Source of the DNA: an uncultured Lachnospiraceae bacterium
Lineage (GTDB): Bacteria; Bacillota; Clostridia; Lachnospirales; Lachnospiraceae
Assembly: GCA_947644545.1 (NCBI GenBank)
Contig: CANRZW010000012.1
Span: 33,892-97,891 of the forward strand
Length of the DNA stretch: 64,000 bases
Reading direction: 5' to 3'
Under the pieces are notes generated by a model. The model searched no databases and was not told where the DNA came from. It saw nothing but the letters and a program-made list of their open reading frames with translations. The position numbers and the translations under genes were made by a program. Shown in pieces: positions 18,068 through 25,207 of this stretch. Within the stretch, counting starts at the first letter, position 1. Every line of letters begins with the position of its first letter.

Positions 18068-19198
18068 TTACGTTTCCTCCCCGTCTTTGTGTATATCGCC
18101 AAATTTCCTTTTTATCGTATCGCTGTACTCCTCCGTCTCTCCCCGTCTGAAATCATTTATGATCTCGTCATTGATGTCCAAGACGGCCTTGAAGATCCGA
18201 TCGGATTGATTGCAGCTGTACCGCAGTAAAGCATCATCCTGGACATACATATACGACATGCAGATACATACGCCATTGCATACCCCGGAGGAATCACAAT
18301 CTGTACAATATTCTCCCCGCAATTTCTCCAGTATTCCCAACATTCGTTCATATTCGCTCGAAGTAAAGCAGCTGCTGATGCGCAAGTCATCCGACGGTTC
18401 TCCCAGACAGAACTGCACATCATTCGGCCTTCCAAACGGATAAATCTTTCCGTCCGGATTCAATGCGATTTCCCGATGAAACCAAAACGGCTTAAACTGG
18501 GTATCCCTTCTGAGCGATGCAAATTCTTCAAACGTATAAAACCTTATCTTACACGACCGATCCTTGATCCAATAGCGATAAGTATCCGTGAGGACATGGA
18601 TGAAATGATCCGTATCCATCAAAAGTTCCTGATCAACAGCCGCATACCCTCTTGGTTCGATCGGCAAGATCTTAAAATCTATTTTCCTCTCATTGAACCA
18701 TTTATATATTTCCGTCAAATGCTCATAGGATCCTTTTGAAATCGTACAAAATGCTCTGACTCTGCCGCCCTTTGCCTTGACCTGACCGATCTTTTCATAC
18801 ACCCGTTCCTTATGCTGACGCAGGAAGTCATGGTATGGGCCGTCAAAAGATATATTGATCAGCGTCTGATTTGCAACCAGCAATTCTATCAGCTCATCAT
18901 CCAGCAAAAGGCCATTGGTTGTAAAGTTATTTGCGAACCTGACATGATACTTGTCGATCATCTGCTTTTGAAATGCAAAGACTTCCCTGTAAAAAGCATT
19001 CCCCGCAAGTGTCGGTTCCCCGCCATGAAAAGTAACTTTGACGTCGCTGTACTCCCTGCAGGCCGATTCTATGAACTGACAGACGGTTCCGACTCCCGTC
19101 ATTTCAACCCGCTTCAAATCATCTCCGTTAAAACAGTGCCTGCATTTCATATTGCATTTCAATGTCGGTTTAATTGTTAAAGCAATTTCATGTACCAT
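18068..19198 (-). CDS. Radical SAM/SPASM-type peptide-modifying enzyme (third)
   Basis: 376-residue radical SAM enzyme. The iron-sulfur motif CNMKCRHC (C15, C19, C22) is followed by FHGGEPTL, the GGE SAM-binding motif. The C-terminus holds a Cys-rich auxiliary-cluster region (CTDCDSSGVCNGVCIC... C near residues 295-310 and a further C around 330), as in anaerobic sulfatase-maturing-like and SPASM enzymes. Two adjacent ATGs exist; the second (19198) has GGAG 6 bases upstream. It is immediately adjacent to the previous radical SAM gene. It probably installs a crosslink or other change in the precursor at 21201-21305. Confidence 0.88.
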   Translation of the reverse strand: MVHEIALTIKPTLKCNMKCRHCFNGDDLKRVEMTGVGTVCQFIESACREYSDVKVTFHGGEPTLAGNAFYREVFAFQKQMIDKYHVRFANNFTTNGLLLDDELIELLVANQTLINISFDGPYHDFLRQHKERVYEKIGQVKAKGGRVRAFCTISKGSYEHLTEIYKWFNERKIDFKILPIEPRGYAAVDQELLMDTDHFIHVLTDTYRYWIKDRSCKIRFYTFEEFASLRRDTQFKPFWFHREIALNPDGKIYPFGRPNDVQFCLGEPSDDLRISSCFTSSEYERMLGILEKLRGEYCTDCDSSGVCNGVCICMSYMYVQDDALLRYSCNQSDRIFKAVLDINDEIINDFRRGETEEYSDTIKRKFGDIHKDGEET

Positions 19199-19201
19199 CA
19201 T

Positions 19202-20101
19202 TCACTCCAAATTTTCATATAGTCTGTTTTCAAAAAACTCCAGTGCCTTATACTCGTCCACTGCTGACATACATCGGTCAGCGAAAGGACAGTCTGCCAT
19301 ACAATCCATCCGATTCCGGGTAAGATCCATAATGCGGTATTGATTCCTGTCTTTGAAATAAACGATCAAAGCTTCCCGATCTCTTTCCAACTCACAGCTT
19401 CGCATCCACTCCATACTCTTGATGCAGCTGTCAAAGATCTTGATCTTTACATTACGCTGACTGAAATAGTCAAAAAATATCTTCATAAACCGGGACGCAT
19501 CATCATTCGATATCGTTTTGCAGCCATTCTGAGCCGACACGATCGTATCGGCCATCTTTGTCAGATGGATTGCATGGTCAAACAGGATCTCCCGCTCGAA
19601 AGCCTGCAATGTCCTGTCACCGGAAGGATCTTCCTCTATCATGCGGTTGTTCAGGATCAGTTTTACGTCAACCGGACAGTTCGTCTGCTCCACAAGATAC
19701 TTCAATCCCGCTATGGTTTCCTGATAACTGCCCTTCACTCTCGTGATACTGTCATGAATTTCCTCATATCCATGAATCGGAATAATAAATCGGAAATTTT
19801 CGTTTAAACAGGAAAGATCATAGTTCGTAATCATTCGGCCGTTCGTATAAATCAATACTTCACATCCGTAAGGAAGCAGGCCGCCGAGTATTTTTCCTAT
19901 CTCAGTATGCATCAATGGTTCTCCGCCATTGACAATCACACGATCCTTTGCAGAAAGCTCTTTGTCGTCCAAATATTCAAAAAACTGTTCGACCGTCATT
20001 TCATTATGTGGCTGCGCATTATGCCACGTGTTATGCGAGTAGCAAAATATGCAGTTGCTGTTACACCCATATGTAATATTGAAATAGAAAATCCTTTTCA
20101 T
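19202..20101 (-). CDS. Radical SAM enzyme with short Cys-rich C-terminus (second)
   Basis: 299-residue radical SAM protein. CNSNCIFC (C13, C17, C20) binds the SAM [4Fe-4S] cluster, and VNGGEPLMH is the GGE motif. The C-terminal end carries the pattern C-x3-C-x5-C (CMADCPFADRC, about 270-280), less than a full SPASM set, so a reduced auxiliary cluster (twitch-like) is possible. The ATG at 20101 has GGAGG 5 bases upstream and is preferred over one 12 bases earlier. It is 21 bases downstream of the first radical SAM gene, in the same operon. Confidence 0.87.
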   Translation of the reverse strand: MKRIFYFNITYGCNSNCIFCYSHNTWHNAQPHNEMTVEQFFEYLDDKELSAKDRVIVNGGEPLMHTEIGKILGGLLPYGCEVLIYTNGRMITNYDLSCLNENFRFIIPIHGYEEIHDSITRVKGSYQETIAGLKYLVEQTNCPVDVKLILNNRMIEEDPSGDRTLQAFEREILFDHAIHLTKMADTIVSAQNGCKTISNDDASRFMKIFFDYFSQRNVKIKIFDSCIKSMEWMRSCELERDREALIVYFKDRNQYRIMDLTRNRMDCMADCPFADRCMSAVDEYKALEFFENRLYENLE

Positions 20102-20122
20102 GATTCCCTCCATTCCGCAGCG

Positions 20123-21109
20123 TCACAACCTTTTCTCCTTAAGCTTAGGACATCTTATATCACCCATGCCCAATTTCCCGAAATAGTGATAGGACATTCC
20201 TATGCATCCTCCGTTACAGAACTTCTGATATTCACAATTACGGCACTCTGTATCGTCCGCCGGCTTATATTCTGTAAAGATCTTATTCTGCTCGCTGTCA
20301 AGTATTTCGGCAAGTGACTGCCTGCGCAGATCACCGATACAGAAATCCGTCAGACAGGTGCACGGATATACCCTAAAATCCGGATAGACATAAATCTTAT
20401 TCCTGCCGCTGCTGCAATTCAGCGTTCTGATACGGTCAGCAGACACCCGCTCCAGTTCCGCCTTTCTTTTCTCGTATAAGTCAAACGGAAATATTTTGCG
20501 GATTTGAAGCTTGAAAGCAACCCTTTTTAACAGCTCATCGACAAATTCATTCCACTCATCGGCGCTCATCATAGATGCAAAGCCGGCGCTTCCAAAGGGC
20601 ATTTCATACGATACCCGCCAATATTTCATACCGGACAATTTCTCTAATTCCGGTATCAGTGCAAATATTTCGTCCCTGTTCTTATGGCTGACCACTGACG
20701 CGACAGCATATTTTAATGCAAGCCGCTCCAATCTCAACAAGGTCTGCCAGGTTCTCTCAAATGCCTTCTCTCCTCTGATCTGATCGTGTTTCTCTCTGTT
20801 ACCATCCAGGGAGACCTGAAACAAAAGATTATCATAGGGAACCAATTCCTCCAGATGCTCTCCGAACGTTCCGTTCGTGGTAACCGTGACTGTCTTCGCT
20901 TCACCGCACATTAATTTCACAATCCTTACAAACTCTCCGTGCAGAAAAGGTTCCCCGCCTGTTATCACAATATCATGTCCCGTAAAATCATTCTCATTGA
21001 CGATCTTTTGAAGCTGATCGAAATCTAAGTTGATCCCCTTCTGTTTCCCCCTGACGCACATTGAACAATTCAAATTACAGTTCTCCGTGAGTAATATATA
21101 GATCTGCAT
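20123..21109 (-). CDS. Radical SAM/SPASM enzyme (first after precursor)
   Basis: 328-residue radical SAM protein: CNLNCSMC (C11, C15, C18), GGEPF as SAM-binding motif, and a complete-looking SPASM domain with Cys residues around CSSGRNK, YPCTCLTDFC and CRNCEYQKFCNGGC. This architecture is usual for enzymes that modify ribosomal peptides. The frame is open 78 bases further upstream, but the ATG at 21109 has GGAG 7 bases in front and begins just before the first strand, so I use it. It is the first enzyme after the candidate precursor and most likely acts on it. Confidence 0.9.
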   Translation of the reverse strand: MQIYILLTENCNLNCSMCVRGKQKGINLDFDQLQKIVNENDFTGHDIVITGGEPFLHGEFVRIVKLMCGEAKTVTVTTNGTFGEHLEELVPYDNLLFQVSLDGNREKHDQIRGEKAFERTWQTLLRLERLALKYAVASVVSHKNRDEIFALIPELEKLSGMKYWRVSYEMPFGSAGFASMMSADEWNEFVDELLKRVAFKLQIRKIFPFDLYEKRKAELERVSADRIRTLNCSSGRNKIYVYPDFRVYPCTCLTDFCIGDLRRQSLAEILDSEQNKIFTEYKPADDTECRNCEYQKFCNGGCIGMSYHYFGKLGMGDIRCPKLKEKRL

Positions 21110-21129
21110 TCTCCTACTCCTCTCTCTAT

Positions 21130-21167
21130 GACAGGCCGCCGACGGTAAAGTCTGCCGGCAGCCTGTC
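21130..21167 (-). promoter_or_regulatory. Intercistronic hairpin between precursor and enzymes
   Basis: A 14-bp stem (21130-21143 with 21154-21167, 12 Watson-Crick pairs and two wobble or mismatch positions) follows the precursor stop codon. There is no T-run on the minus strand after it, so it is more likely an attenuating or mRNA-stabilising structure than a full terminator. Such a structure would let the short precursor be made in excess over the enzymes. Confidence 0.6.
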
Positions 21168-21200
21168 ATCTTGTTGGTATCTGCCAATCAATCAGGATAC

Positions 21201-21305
21201 CTAATTGGCTTCTCCCCAGGAACACATGTCAAATAAGCTGGCTTCATCACACTCAGCGCTATTGACATCCTGCCAGGACATTGCCATAATTTCAATGTTT
21301 TCCAT
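21201..21305 (-). CDS. Candidate RiPP precursor peptide (34 residues)
   Basis: Short ORF from ATG 21305 to TAG 21201, preceded by a strong AAAGGAGG site 10 bases upstream. The 34-residue peptide begins MENIEIMAM, has Trp at 11 and 30, Cys at 19 and 28, and ends SWGEAN. It is acidic, has no membrane segment, and is the first gene of an operon encoding three radical SAM enzymes, an HPr-kinase-like protein and a flavoenzyme. That placement and size are typical of a ribosomally made precursor. Ser 10, 16, 23 and 29 are possible phosphorylation sites. I do not recognise the family; the leader/core boundary is unknown. Confidence 0.7.
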   Translation of the reverse strand: MENIEIMAMSWQDVNSAECDEASLFDMCSWGEAN

Positions 21306-21648
21306 GCTTCTGCTGCCTCCTTTCTTTTGGTCTTATCTGGAACATTTCACGCGATTCCATGATCACGCTGCAATGTTCAGATCTATTGAAGTAAACCCCA
21401 ATCATGCTCAGCCTGCCGCCTGGCGGCCGCATTGCCATTCAGAGATACCTTTGTTATAATAAAGACTGGCGGTCGTCACCTTCCTGCCGGCGCTTTATTT
21501 ATTGTCTCTATAGTAGCACAGTGCAATGATACCCGTTAACAAAAAACCTGTAAAAATATAAAAAATGTGTTGCAAGACTCATGACGATCGCAGCGTAAAG
21601 CGCTTCGGAACACAGGAAAATATAACTTTGCGGAGGCCCTGAAACAAT
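21306..21648. other. Divergent control region of the radical SAM cluster and WYL gene
   Basis: 343 bases without a convincing gene. It holds the probable promoter of the precursor operon (21526-21554), a leader of roughly 200 bases containing a GCCGCC/GGCGGC inverted repeat near 21422-21434, and the upstream region of the WYL gene with GGAGG 12 bases before its start. A 48-codon frame (21292-21438, minus) overlaps the precursor start but is not convincingly coding. Confidence 0.6.
21526..21554 (-). promoter_or_regulatory. Probable promoter of the precursor-peptide operon
   Basis: Minus strand: -35 TTTACA (21549-21554), 17-base spacer, -10 TATCAT (21526-21531). It would give an untranslated leader of about 215 bases before the precursor gene, long enough for post-transcriptional control. 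Confidence 0.5.
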
Positions 21649-22659
21649 ATGGAACTATTCAACAAATACAAAAATAAAGACTTCACTTACATGACCAATT
21701 ACATAAACAACTGTCTTAACGATGATACACTGGCTCTCTCGCCCGGAGAAATCGCCTCCCAGCTTTCCGGCGAATCCCAAAGAACATTCGAGGAGTTCAT
21801 TCATGCAATCCTGAACCAATCCTCCACAGACGAAGAGCTTAATGCGGCGCTGCTCTATGAGAATGACGGCAGGATGCAGCCCATACGCCAGATTTCAATC
21901 CCGGTCAGAGCCACTGTTGCGGAAAAGGCATGGCTGTATTACATCCTGCAAAATCCAAAATCCGACTTATTCCTGGAACCTGCTTTGAAGGAGCATCTGC
22001 TTAAGGCGCTTGCCTCTGACAGCGATTTATCCGATTACCCATTGCAATCCGACTATATCGATCTGCGCAGTCTCTCTCCGGATAACCACCTGCATATCAC
22101 ACCGGAATATACTGCCAATTTCAAGAAAATAGTAACGGCTGTCCGCGGACACAGATATCTCCTCGTGACAAATAACAGTTACGCCGGACACGTTTATGCC
22201 GATCAAAAGATAATACCCTATAAGCTTGAGTACTCGGCTCAATTCGATTCCTTTTCGCTGTCATGCTGTCCTCTGGAAAGTAAAAGACCTGTGAAAATGA
22301 ATCTGAACAATCTCTCCAGAGTAGAAATAGATGCCCCTATAGAAAATTATGAAAAAATCCTGCATGAATACGAGCGTTTGTTAGTCGAGACAAAAATGGA
22401 CGTTCCCGTCACCATTGAAATTTCTAATAATAATGAAGCTTATGACCGATGCTCCTACCTTTTCTCGTCGTTTGATACCTATTGTTACGATAAAGGAAAT
22501 GACAAACTGATCATGCGCATTTATTACTACAGATTTCAGAAAGAGGAAATTATCCGCAATATCCTCTTTCTGGGTCACTACGTTAAAGTAATCTCCCCGG
22601 AAGACATTAAGACCGAAGTCATTTCCGCTATCAAAAGCTCTTACGAAAACTATCTGTAA
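21649..22659 (+). CDS. WYL-domain protein, putative regulator of the radical SAM cluster
   Basis: 336-residue protein. The middle part resembles a WYL ligand-sensing domain (LRSLSPDNHLHITPEY-like region, then PYKLEYSAQFDSFSLSCC), and the end, ILFLGHYVKVISPEDIKTEVISAIKSSYENYL in outline, matches the C-terminal extension (WCX) of WYL regulators. No N-terminal helix-turn-helix is evident, which is unusual. GGAGG sits 12 bases before the ATG. It is divergent from the precursor operon and visibly poorer in G+C than the flanking sugar genes, like that operon. Regulation of the cluster is inferred from position. A strong terminator follows. Confidence 0.65.
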   Translation: MELFNKYKNKDFTYMTNYINNCLNDDTLALSPGEIASQLSGESQRTFEEFIHAILNQSSTDEELNAALLYENDGRMQPIRQISIPVRATVAEKAWLYYILQNPKSDLFLEPALKEHLLKALASDSDLSDYPLQSDYIDLRSLSPDNHLHITPEYTANFKKIVTAVRGHRYLLVTNNSYAGHVYADQKIIPYKLEYSAQFDSFSLSCCPLESKRPVKMNLNNLSRVEIDAPIENYEKILHEYERLLVETKMDVPVTIEISNNNEAYDRCSYLFSSFDTYCYDKGNDKLIMRIYYYRFQKEEIIRNILFLGHYVKVISPEDIKTEVISAIKSSYENYL

Positions 22660-22698
22660 GCGGTCTGTCACAACTGCAAAATGCTGTTATCCCTTATA

Positions 22699-22746
22699 AT
22701 ACGGTATCATGAACCCATACACTCTGCCGGTTCCTGCATGCCGTAT
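22699..22746 (+). terminator. Intrinsic terminator of the WYL gene
   Basis: Outer stem ATACGG/CCGTAT (22699-22704 with 22741-22746) with an inner CATGAACC/GGTT...CATG pairing, followed by a run of T residues (22746-22751). Confidence 0.7.
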
Positions 22747-22764
22747 TTTTTCTCACTTTATTTC

Positions 22765-22808
22765 AGATGTACAACAAAATACATCTAAATGCATAAGAAA
22801 ATACATTT
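22765..22808 (+). promoter_or_regulatory. Two tandem 22-bp dyad operators before the MFS gene
   Basis: AGATGTA-N8-TACATCT (22765-22786) is a perfect dyad; AAATGCA-N8-TACATTT (22787-22808) repeats the layout with one arm mismatch, exactly 22 bases later. The second site overlaps a possible -35 region of a promoter with -10 TATTAT (22824-22829). ATGT/ACAT dyads recall PadR-type operators, though the spacing here is longer than in known cases. The regulator is not in this window. Confidence 0.6.
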
Positions 22809-22888
22809 CTAATTCGAGCATTCTATTATAGCATGAAGCCATAATGCACTTTCTGGGAAAGGTAAGGAATTATTTCCAAGGTATTCTT

Positions 22889-24292
22889 ATGGAAAGACTG
22901 ATGCTTGATATGCACTGGTTTTTAGGACGTTTTCGACGGACCTTCTTTATGGCGCTGCCGGAAAACGAGGCGGATTACGAGAAAAGCCGGCGGCGTTACA
23001 TCGTAGGGGATGCGGCCGCACAGACCATCGTTCAGCTGGCGGGCGGAACCTTCCTTGTTTCTCTTATGCTCTCCGTTGGCTTCTCCGATGCACAGGCGGG
23101 TGTGCTCACTTCCGTTGGCTGTCTGGCCGCCCTGTTTCAGCTCTTCACCATGCGGATGGTCAACCATCTGACAAAGCGGAAACTGTTTATCTGTCTGATG
23201 ACGGTGCAGAAGCTTTATCTGGCATTTATTTTCTTTATCCCACTGCTGCCGGTTCCTGACAGCGCCCGTCAGTTATTGCTGATCACGGGTTACTTTATTG
23301 CACAGGTCTGTGCGCAGATCGGGACTCCTGCCACCCAGGACTGGATCGCGTCCCTCGTTCCTGCACGGCTGCGTGGAAACTATTTTTCCAGAAAAGACGC
23401 GGTCTGCGTTTTCGTCACGGTCACGATGATGCTGCTGTCGGGAATTGTCATGGATGCCACTGCCGGGGAACGGCAAAGTACAGGGTTTACGCTGAATGGC
23501 AGTATCATCCTGATCCTGGTGCTCTTAAATGCCTGGGCTTTCAGCTGCATGAAAGAACCACGGTTGGGTGAAATGAATGCAGACGGCAAGGAAATCCACG
23601 GAAAATTACGCCATAAATATATGCAAAAACAATCCGCACATAACGGAAGCTTCCTCCTTGAAATGCGGGACGCTTTTGGAAAAGCCGACTTTCGGATGGC
23701 CTTTACGCTCACGCTTCTCTGGCAGACCGCATTCTACTGCGCCGCTCCTTTTAACAGCAGCTACCAGCTGGAAGAATTGGGAATGCCCTTTACCTTTATC
23801 ATGGTCATCGGTTTCCTGTGCAATATGCTGCGCATCGCCATCACCCCGCTGATGGGGAAGCTGGGCGATAAACACGGCATGGCCTTCCTTTACAAATATT
23901 CCCTGGTGGGAATCCTGTTGTACTTTATCTTTTTTGCCCTGGCAGTCCCTTCCAACGCTTACCCGATGGTGATCCTGGGAACGGTCTTCTCGGCGCTTGG
24001 ATGGAGCTTTGCCGGAATCGGTCTGTTCGGCGTACAGCTGGAGCTGCTGGAGGAAGGGAAGCGGGATATTCATCTTTCGATCCTGCTGGCCCTTTCCGGT
24101 GTGTACGGATTTCTGGTCTCCTTTGCGTCCGGATTCCTGCTTGATTTTCTGCAGAAGACGCTTATTTCACGGCCCGGTCAAAGGCTTTATGCCCAGCAGT
24201 TTACCAATCTCCTGGGCGCCGGATTCCTGCTGCTCACGATTGTTTACCTGAAATGCAAGGTACAGAAAAGGGAACGGCAGATCACATCCTGA
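22889..24292 (+). CDS. MFS family transporter
   Basis: 467-residue major facilitator protein with about 12 hydrophobic segments. The N-terminal ~45 residues are a cytoplasmic extension, followed by TM1 around VQLAGGTFLVSLMLSVGF, a central charged loop (EIHGKLRHKYMQKQ region) and six further segments. The ATG at 22889 has CAAGG 7 bases upstream; an ATG at 22844 lacks a ribosome binding site. Substrate unknown. Tandem operators before the gene suggest tight control, possibly drug- or metabolite-responsive. It is the only transporter near the peptide cluster on this side, but is separated from it by a terminator. Confidence 0.85.
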   Translation: MERLMLDMHWFLGRFRRTFFMALPENEADYEKSRRRYIVGDAAAQTIVQLAGGTFLVSLMLSVGFSDAQAGVLTSVGCLAALFQLFTMRMVNHLTKRKLFICLMTVQKLYLAFIFFIPLLPVPDSARQLLLITGYFIAQVCAQIGTPATQDWIASLVPARLRGNYFSRKDAVCVFVTVTMMLLSGIVMDATAGERQSTGFTLNGSIILILVLLNAWAFSCMKEPRLGEMNADGKEIHGKLRHKYMQKQSAHNGSFLLEMRDAFGKADFRMAFTLTLLWQTAFYCAAPFNSSYQLEELGMPFTFIMVIGFLCNMLRIAITPLMGKLGDKHGMAFLYKYSLVGILLYFIFFALAVPSNAYPMVILGTVFSALGWSFAGIGLFGVQLELLEEGKRDIHLSILLALSGVYGFLVSFASGFLLDFLQKTLISRPGQRLYAQQFTNLLGAGFLLLTIVYLKCKVQKRERQITS

Positions 24293-24315
24293 CGCTCCCT
24301 CCAAAGATCCGTTCT

Positions 24316-25179
24316 CTAACCAATGGCCTGGCTGCCTTTTCCCTGGCAGCCACAGGTCATCATACGGTCTTTCACCAGATTCTTCACCCGCTCTCTGCCG
24401 TTCTTCCCGTAGATCTTGGGATCAAAGGTTTCCGGGACATCCGCCAGGATCTCCTTAATCCCATCGGAATAGGCGATCCGCAGTTCCGTGGCAAAGTTCA
24501 CCTTACAGATACCTGCCTGAATACATTCCTTCACACTGTCGTCGGACAGGCCCGAAGCCCCGTGCAGTACCAACGGTACCATGACCAATTTCCGGATCTC
24601 GCGCAGCCGGCCTACATCCAGCTTCGGCTCACCGTGGTAGACCCCATGGGCAGTGCCGATGGCTACAGCCAGCGAATCCACCCCTGTCTGCTCCACAAAG
24701 ATCCTGGCCTGTTCCGGGTCCGTATAGACGTCTGCTTCCGCTTCCAGATCGTCCTCTTTTCCTCCCACTTTCCCAAGCTCAGCCTCCACCGGCACCTGAT
24801 ACTTGTGCGCGGCCTCCACCACCTGCCGGGTAAGCCGGATATTCTGCTCAAACGTCTCTTTGGAGCCATCGATCATCACAGAGCTGTATCCTGCCTCCAA
24901 TGCCTGCCCGGCCATATCAAAACTGCTCCCGTGATCCAGATGCAGGGCAACCGGGACCGGCGCCTGCCTGGCCAGCTGGGTCACGATCGCGCTGTATGTC
25001 TTAGCCGCAGCGTATCGAAGCGTGGAGGGCGTCGTCTGCAGGATCACCGGCGCCGACAACTCTGCCGCTGCCCTGATGACCGCCTGTGCCATCTCCATAT
25101 TCTCCACATTGAATGCCCCCACTGCATAACCGCCCTGCTGTGCCTGTAATAAAATATCTTTTGTTGTTACATACGACAT
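24316..25179 (-). CDS. Class II fructose/tagatose-bisphosphate aldolase
   Basis: 287-residue zinc-dependent aldolase. The zinc-binding HLDHG motif (about residues 80-84), the EAELGKVGG segment (about 135), the GTAHG segment (about 180) and HGASGL (about 210) are all present. It splits a ketose bisphosphate to dihydroxyacetone phosphate and glyceraldehyde 3-phosphate. ATG 25179 is chosen because GGAG lies 6 bases upstream; the frame is open further but would overlap the kinase gene. Last gene of the fructan-type operon, directly after the sugar kinase. GatY/KbaY-type specificity (tagatose) cannot be excluded. Confidence 0.92.
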   Translation of the reverse strand: MSYVTTKDILLQAQQGGYAVGAFNVENMEMAQAVIRAAAELSAPVILQTTPSTLRYAAAKTYSAIVTQLARQAPVPVALHLDHGSSFDMAGQALEAGYSSVMIDGSKETFEQNIRLTRQVVEAAHKYQVPVEAELGKVGGKEDDLEAEADVYTDPEQARIFVEQTGVDSLAVAIGTAHGVYHGEPKLDVGRLREIRKLVMVPLVLHGASGLSDDSVKECIQAGICKVNFATELRIAYSDGIKEILADVPETFDPKIYGKNGRERVKNLVKDRMMTCGCQGKGSQAIG

Positions 25180-25207
25180 AATTTTCTCCATCCTTTGCTG
25201 TATTTTT

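Noticed and set aside
21292..21438. 48-codon frame overlapping the precursor start as a second peptide gene
   Set aside because: The ribosome site is weak (AAAGGT), the composition is not peptide-like, and it overlaps the ribosome binding site and start of the better precursor frame.
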